Shown: piece after piece, positions 46,138-54,331 of the stretch
Position numbering within the stretch: position 1 is the stretch's first letter
How the letters are laid out: the number at the start of each line of letters is the position of its first letter
Source of the DNA: Flexifilum sp963727545
GTDB taxonomy: Bacteria > Chloroflexota > Anaerolineae > Aggregatilineales > Phototrophicaceae
Length of the DNA stretch: 64,000 bases
Reading direction: 5' to 3'
Assembly: GCA_963727545.1 (NCBI GenBank)
Contig: CAVSGS010000010.1
Location: 310,001-374,000 of the forward strand
Translations under genes and position numbers: made by a program
The notes under the pieces: model-generated
The model's database searches: none
The model's input: only the letters and a program-made list of their open reading frames with translations
Told to the model about the DNA's origin: nothing

Positions 46138-46178
46138 ACCTCACCCCCTGACCCCCTCTCCGTAGGGCGAGGGGGAAA
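46138..46178. repeat. Family B intergenic element abutting a family A palindrome
   Basis: ACCTCACCCCCTGACCC, CCTCTCCGTAGGGCGAG, GGGGAAATA, between the GtrA stop and the GH-A hydrolase stop. Confidence 0.65.
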
Positions 46179-46187
46179 TACTCCCCA

Positions 46188-47231
46188 CTAGCGCAAGTAA
46201 CCGAGGCGGCGCGCGAGGGCGATAGCTTCCGGTATATTGCCGTTGGGCACGCGCGAACCGTCGTCAGCGATGGTCCAAACGCCGTTCGGGAGCGGGATCG
46301 TCTCGTCTACCCAGTCGTACATCGAGATGGTCGGTGCCCACGTCAGCACCGGCACGTCCGCCCCGGCGATGTTAGCGAGGCGCGTCTCGGCGAGCATCCA
46401 CCAGAACCATTCCGACTGCTGCCAGCCCGTCACGGGACCGGACGTCTCGGTAATCCAGATCGGTTTGTCCGCCCAGCGCCGCCGCGCGTTGAGGATCAAC
46501 TGGTGAAACGGGGGCAGCGTCGAATCGCGGTAGTGGTTCAAGCCGATGACGGTAATCAACTCGCTGCTGCCGCCGACTTCGGGATCACGCCGACCGAGCA
46601 CGGTGTCGATGACGGCGGCTTGGTGATCTTCGGGGTTGGTGTCGGTCGCGTGCCACGGATCGGGCAGGACCAACTGAGCATCAGGCTTGACCGCGAGGAT
46701 CGCCCGCGAGGCGGCGATGATCATGCGGCTGATCTGGTGGCGGACTTCGACCGGATCGCCGGCGTTGGTCAGGAAGGGACGCCACTCGCCGGTTTTGCCC
46801 GCGCGCTCGACCATCAGGCTCGGCTCGTTGCAGACACAGTAGTAGGTCAACTGCGGATAGCGCTCGGCGATGGCGGCGGCGAACTCGGCGAAGTGATCGA
46901 CCGCCGCCGGACTCATCAGGTCGAGCCAATCGGGATAGCCGTAATGCCAGAGGTCAAGGTAGAGCGTCAGCTGATATTGATCGGCAGCCGCGACGACCCG
47001 ATCCAGCCACGTCCAATCGAATTGGTGCGGCGCGGGATGCGTGACGTACCAGCGGGCAGCATCGCGGACGCCGACGCAGCCGATCTCGGTCAGCAGTTGG
47101 TAATCCACGTGAAGAAATTCGTCATGGCGGATCAGCTTCACTTCGTCTTGACGATAGAGTTCACCATTTTTGAGTCGTTGAAAGTCGGAATTTTCGAGGA
47201 ATGCCCAGAATTCGAGCGGTTGGTCAGGCAT
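46188..47231 (-). CDS. Clan GH-A glycoside hydrolase (GH1/GH5-like)
   Basis: 347 residues, no signal peptide, so cytosolic. TIM-barrel pattern: GVRDAARWYVTHPAPHQFDW (key: RDAARWY), LDLWHYGYPDWLD, acid/base Glu in YYCVCNEPSLM, IGLNHYRDS, and nucleophile Glu in KPIWITETSGPV. It looks like a distant GH1-type beta-glycosidase; GH5 or GH39 cannot be excluded. It follows the PIG-L deacetylase gene with 114 bp between (containing a palindrome). It would hydrolyse the oligosaccharide brought in by the Dpp-type importer. Confidence 0.78.
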   Translation of the reverse strand: MPDQPLEFWAFLENSDFQRLKNGELYRQDEVKLIRHDEFLHVDYQLLTEIGCVGVRDAARWYVTHPAPHQFDWTWLDRVVAAADQYQLTLYLDLWHYGYPDWLDLMSPAAVDHFAEFAAAIAERYPQLTYYCVCNEPSLMVERAGKTGEWRPFLTNAGDPVEVRHQISRMIIAASRAILAVKPDAQLVLPDPWHATDTNPEDHQAAVIDTVLGRRDPEVGGSSELITVIGLNHYRDSTLPPFHQLILNARRRWADKPIWITETSGPVTGWQQSEWFWWMLAETRLANIAGADVPVLTWAPTISMYDWVDETIPLPNGVWTIADDGSRVPNGNIPEAIALARRLGYLR

Positions 47232-47300
47232 AGCAGTCAGCTTTCAGCGGTTAACAGTCAGCAAGAACAAGTAAGACAACATTTTAGGTTGAGATGATGC

Positions 47301-47331
47301 TGTAGGGGCAGGTCTAAGACCTGCCCCTACA
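47301..47331. repeat. Family A palindrome, perfect
   Basis: TGTAGGGGCAGGTCT, A, AGACCTGCCCCTACA: 15-bp arms and a 1-nt centre, in the operon gap between the PIG-L and GH-A genes. Confidence 0.8.
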
Positions 47332-47345
47332 CGTTCACGGAAGTG

Positions 47346-48071
47346 TTAAGGAAGGATACGGCGGGTGAGGATGCGGTTGGCAGCTTGCCACCACGTGAAC
47401 CCTTCAGCATAACGGACGTTGCAAGCTAAGCCCCGAAATCCGCTGAGCACGTTGGCGTAGTAGTGGAAGACGTTATCTTCGGGCGGTGGCGGCTGATAGT
47501 TCGGATCGTAGGCGCCGGGCATGTGCTGACTGACGTGAGCGTCGAGCATTGCCAGCTTTTTATCCCAAACGGAGGTCACATCGACGTATTCTTCGGGGAT
47601 GAAACCGATACCGCGCTCGGCGTCCATGAAGGCAACCGGGACGACGGCGCGATGCGGCGCATACTCCGACGGATAATTGGCAGTCCGTGCGATCTGGGCG
47701 GCGTCCATGACGAGGCGGCTGGTCGTCTTGTGGTCAGGATGGTAGTCGTCCGCCGGATGGGTGATGATCACGTCCGGTTTGGTGCGGCGGATAGTCTCGA
47801 TGAACTGATGCCGCGACTCCTCGTTGAACATCAAGCCGCCGTCCGGGATCGCCAGCCAGATCAATTCCGCGCCGATCACGTCGGCTGAGGCTTGCGCTTC
47901 CGCTTTGCGAATTGCGGCGATCTGATCGGGATCGCCTAACGGACGCCCGCGCCCATCGGTGACCACGCACATATAGACCTTATCACCCCGCTCGGCGCAG
48001 CGGGCGAGCGTCCCGCCGCAAAACAACTCCAGATCATCGCCATGCGCGCCAAATGCCAGTACATTTGCCAT
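47346..48071 (-). CDS. PIG-L family deacetylase
   Basis: 241 residues. Zinc-site motif AFGAHGDDLELFCGG (His-x-Asp-Asp) near residue 7, a VVTDGRGRPLGD region, and HPADDYHPDHKTTSRLVMDA carrying the second His. This LmbE/PIG-L fold removes acetyl groups from N-acetylglucosamine units of glycolipids, thiols or oligosaccharides. It begins 4 bp from the DppC-like permease gene, so it is in the transporter operon. That suggests the imported sugar carries an N-acetyl group (inference). Confidence 0.9.
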   Translation of the reverse strand: MANVLAFGAHGDDLELFCGGTLARCAERGDKVYMCVVTDGRGRPLGDPDQIAAIRKAEAQASADVIGAELIWLAIPDGGLMFNEESRHQFIETIRRTKPDVIITHPADDYHPDHKTTSRLVMDAAQIARTANYPSEYAPHRAVVPVAFMDAERGIGFIPEEYVDVTSVWDKKLAMLDAHVSQHMPGAYDPNYQPPPPEDNVFHYYANVLSGFRGLACNVRYAEGFTWWQAANRILTRRILP

Positions 48072-48075
48072 AATT

Positions 48076-48975
48076 TTATTGACTCCTCACGTCGAGTACG
48101 TCGCGTAAACCATCCCCCAACAAGTTAAAGCCTAACACGGTCAGCAGAATGGCGACGCCGGGGAAAAACGGCATCCACCACGCCGAGCGAATGAACGCCC
48201 GACTTTCGTCCAACATTTTACCCCAACTGGGCTGCGCTTGGTTGCCACTGCCCAAGCCCAGAAAGCTCAGCGAGGCTTCGGCGAGGATCACGCCGCCGAT
48301 GCCCAGCGTGATGTAGACCACGACCGGGGTGACGAGGTTGGGCAGAATGTGGCGGACCATCAGCCGCAGGTCGGTCGCGCCCAAGCCGCGCGCCGCCGTG
48401 ACGTATTCCTGCTCCTTGACCGAGAGCACTTGACTGCGGGTGAGGCGGGTGACGTAGGGCCACGAGACCAGCGTCAGCGCTGCGATCACATTGGTCTGGC
48501 TCGATCCGAGAATGCCGACCAGCGCAATAGCGATGATCAGCAGCGGAAACGACATCACAATGTCGGCGATGCGCATGATGATGGTGTCGAGCCAACCGCC
48601 GTAAAAACCGCCGAGCAAGCCCAACACCAGCCCGACGAGCAGGGTCAAGCCTTGCACCGAGAGCGCCAGCTTGATCGAGATTTGCGCGCCGTAGACAACC
48701 CGGCTGAAGACGTCGCGCCCGATGTCGTCGGTGCCGAACAGATGCGCTGAAGACGGCGGCTGCACGTACTCGCGCAGGTTGCCGGTGACCGGGTCGTAGG
48801 GCGCAATTACCGGCGCGAAAACGGCGCAGGCGATCGCCAGCAGCACGAGCAGCAAGCCAAGAATGGTGGTCGGGTTGCTGATCATCCGGCGCAGCGCCCG
48901 CTGCGTGCCGCTGATCTGATGGTGGACTTCCAACGCGGCGACCGGGTGATCAGAATGCAGGGCGGTGTCAGGCAT
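48076..48975 (-). CDS. Dpp/Opp-type ABC permease (DppC-like)
   Basis: 299 residues, six hydrophobic segments after a cytosolic N-terminus. The oligopeptide-family N-terminal domain (FAPVIAPYDPVTGNLREYV), HLFGTDDIGRDVFSRVVYG and the EAA loop AARGLGATDLRLMVRHILPN (full core) are clear. Dpp-type importers also carry oligosaccharides such as cellobiose or chitobiose. The start overlaps the end of dppB-like by 8 bp. No ATPases are in the operon. Confidence 0.93.
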   Translation of the reverse strand: MPDTALHSDHPVAALEVHHQISGTQRALRRMISNPTTILGLLLVLLAIACAVFAPVIAPYDPVTGNLREYVQPPSSAHLFGTDDIGRDVFSRVVYGAQISIKLALSVQGLTLLVGLVLGLLGGFYGGWLDTIIMRIADIVMSFPLLIIAIALVGILGSSQTNVIAALTLVSWPYVTRLTRSQVLSVKEQEYVTAARGLGATDLRLMVRHILPNLVTPVVVYITLGIGGVILAEASLSFLGLGSGNQAQPSWGKMLDESRAFIRSAWWMPFFPGVAILLTVLGFNLLGDGLRDVLDVRSQ

Positions 48976-49891
48976 GGTAGCGAATCCTCGGATCGAGCAG
49001 CGGATACAACAGGTCGATCAGCAAATTCATGACCGTGTAGATGACCGCAAACAGAATGACCAATCCCTGCACCATCGGGTAATCGCGGGCGTTGATCGAC
49101 TGAACGAGCAGCCGCCCGATGCCGGGCCAGCTAAAGATGACTTCGACCAACAGCGTGCCGCTCAGCAGCCCGGCGACGCTGGTGCCCCAAACCGTGATGA
49201 TCGGCAGCAAGGCATTGCTGAGCGCGTGACGGACGTAAACGCCGCGTGTCGTCAGTCCCTTGCTGAAAGCCGTGCGGATGTAATCTTGATTGAGCACGTC
49301 GAGCAGGCTGGAGCGGGTCATGCGGGTGAGCAGCGCCAACATGCCCATGCTGGCGCTGGCAGCGGGCAAGATCAGGTGCGCATCGTAGCCTAACCCGCTG
49401 ATCGGCAAGATCGCTAACTGCAAGCCAAAGACGATCTGAAGCTGCAAGCCCAGCCAGAAGATCGGAATCGACACGCCGATCAGCGCGATCAAGCGTGACG
49501 CGGCATCCCAGATCGAGTTCCGGCGTGTGGCAGCGATCACCCCCAAGGGGATGCCGACGCCGACCGCGATCAGCGTGGCGGTGAGGGCAAGGACGGCAGT
49601 CTGCGGGAGCGTTTCGGCGATCATCTCGGTGACGGGGCGGCGGGAAATGAAGCTCGTGCCTAAATCGCCGTGCAGCATATCCGACAAAAAGCCGAGGTAT
49701 TGGCTGCTGACCGGCTCGTCGAGGTGAAGCTGCACGCGCAGATTCGAGAGCGTTTCTTGATCGTCGTGGAACCCCGCCAGAAACAGCGTCGGGTCACCGG
49801 GGAGCACCCGCATCAGGAGAAAGACGATAGTGTAAATCCCGAACAGTGTGGGGATCAACTGCACAATACGTTGCAGGGTATATCGAAACAT
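48968..49891 (-). CDS. Dpp/Opp-type ABC permease (DppB-like)
   Basis: 307 residues, six hydrophobic segments. N-terminal LQRIVQLIPTLFGIYTIVFL and GDPTLFLAG, the central HLDEPVSSQYLGFLSDMLHG, and the EAA-like IRTAFSKGLTTRGVYVRHAL with NALLPIITVWG are the family hallmarks. It pairs with the DppC-like protein. A 135-bp gap with paired repeat elements separates it from the binding-protein gene upstream. Confidence 0.93.
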   Translation of the reverse strand: MFRYTLQRIVQLIPTLFGIYTIVFLLMRVLPGDPTLFLAGFHDDQETLSNLRVQLHLDEPVSSQYLGFLSDMLHGDLGTSFISRRPVTEMIAETLPQTAVLALTATLIAVGVGIPLGVIAATRRNSIWDAASRLIALIGVSIPIFWLGLQLQIVFGLQLAILPISGLGYDAHLILPAASASMGMLALLTRMTRSSLLDVLNQDYIRTAFSKGLTTRGVYVRHALSNALLPIITVWGTSVAGLLSGTLLVEVIFSWPGIGRLLVQSINARDYPMVQGLVILFAVIYTVMNLLIDLLYPLLDPRIRYHA

Positions 49892-49950
49892 CGCTCAATC
49901 TGGAGGAAAAAGGAGCGGGAGATGATCCCGCCCCCAAGCGGTTAAAACGA

Positions 49951-49986
49951 GACCTCGCCCCCGCCCCTCTCTGCGGGCAAGAGCGA
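49951..49986. repeat. Family B element in the dppA-dppB gap
   Basis: ACCTCGCCCCCGCCCCTCTC then GCGGGCAAGAGCGAG. It abuts a family A palindrome. Confidence 0.5.
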
Positions 49987-50014
49987 GTAGGGGCACAGCG
50001 CGCTGTGCCCCTAC
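49987..50014. repeat. Family A palindrome, perfect 14+14
   Basis: GTAGGGGCACAGCG and its exact complement, no loop base. It lies 13 bp after the dppA-like stop and before dppB. In RNA it would form a strong intercistronic hairpin. Confidence 0.8.
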
Positions 50015-50026
50015 GGTAACACTTGC

Positions 50027-51646
50027 CTACTGAAGCGTGATCAAGGCGAAACGACGATTGCCTTGATTGTCGATCGGCGTGCCACCGATGCGCGGCGCGA
50101 CCAGCGAGGTGCTCACGCCGTGATACAGCGGGATGACGACCGCTTCTTCGCCGACGGTCAACTGCTGGAACTGATGCCAAACGGCATCACGGTCAGCGCC
50201 GAGCGGCATTGAGACGGCTTGATTGAACAGATCTTGCGCCTGTGGCTCGTTCTCGTAATCGCCGTAATGGCAGTTGATGCGCGAGGCGGAGGTGCCGGGG
50301 AGTGCCAGCGCCGCGACGTTCTCGGCGTCAGGATAGTCCAAGCCCCAAGCGACCGACCCCGCCTGATAGTTGCAGGCAGCGCGATCTTGATCCCAGACCG
50401 ATTTCTCGGTCGCATTGACGGTGATGTTGATGCCCGCCGGAGCAGCCGTCTGCGCGATGGCATTGAGGACGCGACGCTCGGTCTCATCCTGCCCGGTGCG
50501 GAATTCGATGCTCACGCCATCAGGGTAACCCGCGTCCGCCAAATCCTGCTTGATTTTTTCAGGATCGTAAGGCAGCGGCATGAAATTGGGATCGTGGGTC
50601 GGCAGTCCCGGCGGGAACAGCCCGTAAGCAGGAACCGCCTGTCCTTGCAGGACGGTGTCGACGATCAACTGGCGGTCAATCGCGCCGGAGAGGGCACGGC
50701 GGACAGCCGGATCGCTCAGCAGCGGATCGGCGAGATTCATGCGGAGCGAGAAAGTCGAGAGCGTCGGGATTTCGACCAACTGCTGCGACAGGGTGGCATC
50801 GTCACGGATGCGCCCGATGTCGGACGGCGGCACCGCGACGATGTCGAGGTTACCGGCTTCGTATTCGAGCATCTGGACGGATTTGTCCGGGATGACGCGG
50901 ATCAAGACGGTTTTGACGTCGGGCGCGCCGTTCCAGTAATTCTCGTTGGCGGTCAGCGTAACCGACTGCTGCGCTTGAAAGTCGGAGACGACGTACGGTC
51001 CGGTGCAGACCGGGTTGGTCGAGAAGTCGGCATTGTCGCCGGAACCTTCGGCAACCACGTCAGCGCCGGGGAGGGTCATGCGCTCAAGGAAAGCGGACAC
51101 GGGCGACGAAAGCGTGATCTGGACGGTGCTGTCGTCGATCACCTGCACGCCGCTGATGCTCGTGGCGGGCGTCACCGGCTCCGGCGTCGGCGTTCCGTCG
51201 CCAACCTTCGGCGTGGCGGGACGAACGTCGCTCCAACCGGCGACAACGCCCAAGACCAACCCGGCGGTGTAAGACGTGCCGGTCTCACGGTTGGCGAGAC
51301 GGTCGAACGAGTATTTGACGTCGGCGGCTTCAAAGCTGCTGCCGTCGCTGAAGGTCACGCCGCTGCGCAGGTGGAAGGTGTAGACCAGACCATCGTCGGA
51401 CACGTCCCAGCTCTCGGCGAGCGCGGGAACGGGTTCGTTGGTCACCGGGTCGGCATCGACCAAGCCCTCGCAGACGTTGCGGAGGACGAGGAATTCGTCC
51501 GCCGAAGACGCCGCCGCCGGATCGAGCGTATTGGGCTGCGCCTCGGTGAAAGCGGTCGTGATGCTGGTCGAGGCGTCCTGAGCATAGGCGCTGGTCGAGA
51601 ACACCGCCAGCAGGACTAAAAGCGCGAGTAAAGCGTATTTCTTCAT
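50027..51646 (-). CDS. Dpp/Opp-type extracellular solute-binding protein (family 5)
   Basis: 539 residues from MKKYALLALLVLLAVF, which has AGAAAGGATAATTGC upstream; a longer frame to 51748 runs through a hairpin leader and is rejected. Signal peptide to about 24 (TSAYAQDAS). SBP family 5 features: LDPAAASSADEFLVLRNVCE (core: DPAAASSADE), VYTFHLRSGVTFSDG, VLIRVIPDKSVQMLEYEAGN (core), and DAAVRRALSGAIDRQLIV-like PAVRRALSGAIDRQL. It delivers ligand to the DppBC-like permeases. With PIG-L and GH-A genes downstream the ligand is more likely an oligosaccharide than a peptide. Confidence 0.9.
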   Translation of the reverse strand: MKKYALLALLVLLAVFSTSAYAQDASTSITTAFTEAQPNTLDPAAASSADEFLVLRNVCEGLVDADPVTNEPVPALAESWDVSDDGLVYTFHLRSGVTFSDGSSFEAADVKYSFDRLANRETGTSYTAGLVLGVVAGWSDVRPATPKVGDGTPTPEPVTPATSISGVQVIDDSTVQITLSSPVSAFLERMTLPGADVVAEGSGDNADFSTNPVCTGPYVVSDFQAQQSVTLTANENYWNGAPDVKTVLIRVIPDKSVQMLEYEAGNLDIVAVPPSDIGRIRDDATLSQQLVEIPTLSTFSLRMNLADPLLSDPAVRRALSGAIDRQLIVDTVLQGQAVPAYGLFPPGLPTHDPNFMPLPYDPEKIKQDLADAGYPDGVSIEFRTGQDETERRVLNAIAQTAAPAGINITVNATEKSVWDQDRAACNYQAGSVAWGLDYPDAENVAALALPGTSASRINCHYGDYENEPQAQDLFNQAVSMPLGADRDAVWHQFQQLTVGEEAVVIPLYHGVSTSLVAPRIGGTPIDNQGNRRFALITLQ

Positions 51647-51702
51647 GCAATTATCCTTTCTCTCCAAAAACGAATCCTGACAATTGTGGAGGCGCGGGAA
51701 AC

Positions 51703-51723
51703 AAAAAACCCGGCGATTCCGGG
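51703..51723 (-). terminator. Possible leader terminator/attenuator before dppA-like gene
   Basis: On the minus strand CCCGG, AATCG, CCGGG and then TTTTTTG, ending about 57 nt before the dppA-like ATG. Stem of only 5 bp but GC-only with a U-run. No known riboswitch is recognised in the leader. Confidence 0.35.
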
Positions 51724-51875
51724 GTGAATCAACCACAACTCGACGCATCCGGCAGCACAGCTAATCCGAAAGACTAGCCGGGAAGCGCTACCGTCATCAT
51801 GCGCCCAAATCGCGTTCATTTTGACATGGCTAGATTGGCTCTAGTAAACTCTGCGTGTGAATGTAACATCGCACC

Positions 51876-51890
51876 TATTGACTGTCAATA
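51876..51890. promoter_or_regulatory. Inverted repeat TATTGAC-T-GTCAATA
   Basis: A 7-bp inverted repeat with one central base, 13 bp before the GH4 start codon, in the 257-bp divergent region. It could be an operator for the divergent pair. Confidence 0.4.
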
Positions 51891-51903
51891 AGACCAAGAG
51901 ACG

Positions 51904-53271
51904 ATGAAACTAACCATTATAGGCGGCGGCAGCGTCCGCACCCCACGATTGATCCCCTCGCTCGTCACGCGAGCGAAGGCGCTGCAATTGGAAGAAGTTT
52001 GGCTGATGGACATCGATAAGGACAAGCTCGACCTGATCGGCGGGCTGTGCCAGACGATGGCAGCAGAAGCAGGCGCGACGTTCAAGCTCGTCTTGACGAC
52101 CGACGCCCGCGAAGCGATCAAAGACGCGACAGCGGTGATCACCAGCATTCGCCCCGGCAACGAGCAGGGGCGCGCGACCGACGAACGGATCGCCATGAAT
52201 CACGGCGTACTCGGTCAAGAGACGACCGGTGCCGCCGGATTTGCGATGGCAATGCGGAGTATGCCCGCCATCCTCGATTACGCGCGGCTGGTCGAGGAGA
52301 TCGCGGCGCCGGGGGCGTGGGTCTACAATTTCACCAATCCGGCGGGACTGGTCGCTCAAGGACTGACTTACGCCGGGATCAAGCGGGTCGTCGGCATCTG
52401 CGACAGCGCCAACGGCGCTCAGCACGCGGTCAGCCGCTTTATGCAAATCCCGATGAGCCGGGTTCGGCACAGCGTCTACGGGCTGAATCACCTGTCGTGG
52501 ACGCAGAGCGTGCGGGTCGATCCCGACGCGGACGGCAGCGGCGAGGAAGTGCTGCCCGCCCTGCTCCACGACGAGCAGTTCATCCAATCAACCCACATGG
52601 CGATGTTCGCGCCGGGGCTGATCGACTGGGAGCAGGCATTCTTGAACGAATACCTGCACTACTTCTATCACCGGGATGAAGCGCTGGCGAGTCTGCTGCA
52701 CAAGAGCGAGACGCGCGGCGAAGAAACCCTGCGCCTGACGACCGAACTGCTCGACCGGGTGCGCGCCGCCGGGTCGCCGGATGAGGCACTGGCTGACTAT
52801 CGCGAGGTGATGGGACGCCGCAGCGCGACCTACATGGCGCACGCGCGGCACGGACAAGATCGCGTCAAGATGGAGCCGGTCGGCGATGACGAAGAAGGCT
52901 ACGCCGCCGTCGCGCTCGGCTGCATTCAGGCGATCAGCACCGGGCAAACGCTGTTCACCGGCTTGAATGTGCCTAATCGCGGTGCAATCCCGCAAATGGC
53001 GGACGACGACGTCGTAGAAGTGACCTGCGAAGTCGATGCCGACCATATCACGCCGCTGCCGGTCACGGGCATCCATCCCGATCAACTGCTGCTGATGCAG
53101 ACGGTCAAGCTCTACGAGCGGCTGGCGGCGCAGGCGATCTTGCAGCGCTCGCGCGATCTGGCGATCGAGGCGCTGACGGTGCATCCGTTGGTCGGGTCGT
53201 ACCCGCTGGCGCAGTCGCTGGTCGGTGAGTTCTTGGTAGCGCACAAGGATCTGGTCGGAGAGTGGAAGTAA
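51904..53271 (+). CDS. GH4-family NAD-dependent glycosidase
   Basis: 455 residues. An NAD-binding N-terminus (MKLTIIGGGSVRTPRLI), then TSIRPGNEQGRATDERIAMN and GVLGQETTGAAGFAMAMRSM (cores of the GH4 motif), VYNFTNPAGLV, metal-site Cys in VVGICDSANGAQHA and His in YGLNHLSW. GH4 enzymes use NAD and Mn to cleave alpha- or beta-(6-phospho)glycosides by an oxidation-elimination route. The usual CNxP is CDSA here, so the substrate class is uncertain. A PfkB kinase gene follows, separated by two repeats. Confidence 0.88.
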   Translation: MKLTIIGGGSVRTPRLIPSLVTRAKALQLEEVWLMDIDKDKLDLIGGLCQTMAAEAGATFKLVLTTDAREAIKDATAVITSIRPGNEQGRATDERIAMNHGVLGQETTGAAGFAMAMRSMPAILDYARLVEEIAAPGAWVYNFTNPAGLVAQGLTYAGIKRVVGICDSANGAQHAVSRFMQIPMSRVRHSVYGLNHLSWTQSVRVDPDADGSGEEVLPALLHDEQFIQSTHMAMFAPGLIDWEQAFLNEYLHYFYHRDEALASLLHKSETRGEETLRLTTELLDRVRAAGSPDEALADYREVMGRRSATYMAHARHGQDRVKMEPVGDDEEGYAAVALGCIQAISTGQTLFTGLNVPNRGAIPQMADDDVVEVTCEVDADHITPLPVTGIHPDQLLLMQTVKLYERLAAQAILQRSRDLAIEALTVHPLVGSYPLAQSLVGEFLVAHKDLVGEWK

Positions 53272-53316
53272 CCTCACCCCCCAGCCCCCTCTCCGTAGGG
53301 AGAGGGGGAGAAAAAC
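53272..53316. repeat. Family B element between GH4 and PfkB genes
   Basis: CCTCACCCCCCAGCCCCC, TCTCCGTAGGGAGAG, GGGGAGAAAAAC, starting at the GH4 stop; very close to the copies at 28419 and 46138. Confidence 0.7.
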
Positions 53317-53336
53317 AGTTGGAAAAATTGACGACC

Positions 53337-53364
53337 GTAGGGGCACGGCATGCCGTGCCCCTAC
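53337..53364. repeat. Family A palindrome, perfect 14+14
   Basis: GTAGGGGCACGGCA followed by its exact complement, 20 bp after the family B element and 44 bp before the PfkB start. Confidence 0.8.
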
Positions 53365-53407
53365 ACGATCACGCACGTAAAATTGATCACACGCGACGAG
53401 GCAGGTA

Positions 53408-54331
53408 TTGAGACACTGCGACATCCTCATTCCGGGGCATTACTTCTGCGACCTGATCTTCAGCGGGATACCGGGCTTTCCCGCGCTCGGCACCGAACTC
53501 TACACCGAGAAGCTGACGATTGTCCCCGGCGGCTGTCTGAACACGATCACGGCACTGCAACGCTTGGGCGTTCACGTCGGCTGGATGGGCACCCTCGGCA
53601 GCGATCCGTTCAGTCGAGTAGTGGATGATTGGGTCGCACAGGAGGGAATCGACCGGGCATGGCTGACCACTCGCGCCGAACCGTTCCAGCGGGTGACCGT
53701 CGCCCTCTCCTACCCCGCCGACCGCGCTTTCGTGACTTACGTCGATCCGCCGCCCGACCTGCTCGACGGGGTGCGCGCGGCAGTCGCAGCGGATGAATGC
53801 GACCATCTGCACTTCGCCGGATTGCTCGTCAAGCCAGCGCTGCCCGACTTGCTAGATCTGTGCAAAACGCACAAAATTCCGGTGTCGATGGACTGCCAGC
53901 ATCGCGACGACACACTAGCGGATCCGCTGGTGCGCGAGATCCTTTCCAAGCTGGATATCTTCATGCCCAATGCCAGCGAAGCCCTGCGGCTCACCGAGAC
54001 AGCAACCCTCGACGATGCCGCCCAACGCCTGCGCGAACTGGTGCCGCTGTTGGTGATCAAAGATGGCGCGAATGGTGTTTGGGCGTGGCAAGGCAATCAA
54101 CAATATCACGTCCCCGCGCGGACGGTCGAAGTCGTGGACAGCACCGGCGCGGGCGACGTCTTCAATGCGGGTTTTCTGACCGCGCGCCGTGGCGGGAAAG
54201 ACTTACTGACTTGCTTGCAGTGGGGGAACGTCTGCGGCGGACTTTCGACGACCGGCTACGGCGGAGCACCGTCAGCACCGACGCGCGCGGCGGTCGAGGC
54301 GATCCTCAATGCTGAACAGCCGGACGCTTAA
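53408..54331 (+). CDS. PfkB-family sugar kinase
   Basis: 307 residues from a TTG start with GAGGCAG upstream; no better start is seen. Ribokinase-like fold: GGCLNTITALQRLGVHVGWM (substrate lid region), WMGTLGSDPFSRVV, and the C-terminal PfkB signature DSTGAGDVFNAGFLTA with catalytic Asp in GAGD. It should phosphorylate a monosaccharide released by GH4 or GH-A enzymes. It converges on the LacI gene with a 4-bp overlap of the two stops. Confidence 0.87.
   Translation: MRHCDILIPGHYFCDLIFSGIPGFPALGTELYTEKLTIVPGGCLNTITALQRLGVHVGWMGTLGSDPFSRVVDDWVAQEGIDRAWLTTRAEPFQRVTVALSYPADRAFVTYVDPPPDLLDGVRAAVAADECDHLHFAGLLVKPALPDLLDLCKTHKIPVSMDCQHRDDTLADPLVREILSKLDIFMPNASEALRLTETATLDDAAQRLRELVPLLVIKDGANGVWAWQGNQQYHVPARTVEVVDSTGAGDVFNAGFLTARRGGKDLLTCLQWGNVCGGLSTTGYGGAPSAPTRAAVEAILNAEQPDA

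Noticed and set aside
50027..51748. Longer start for the dppA-like gene at 51748
   Set aside because: The extra 34 residues are encoded by the hairpin leader, and the signal peptide begins at 51646 with a good RBS.
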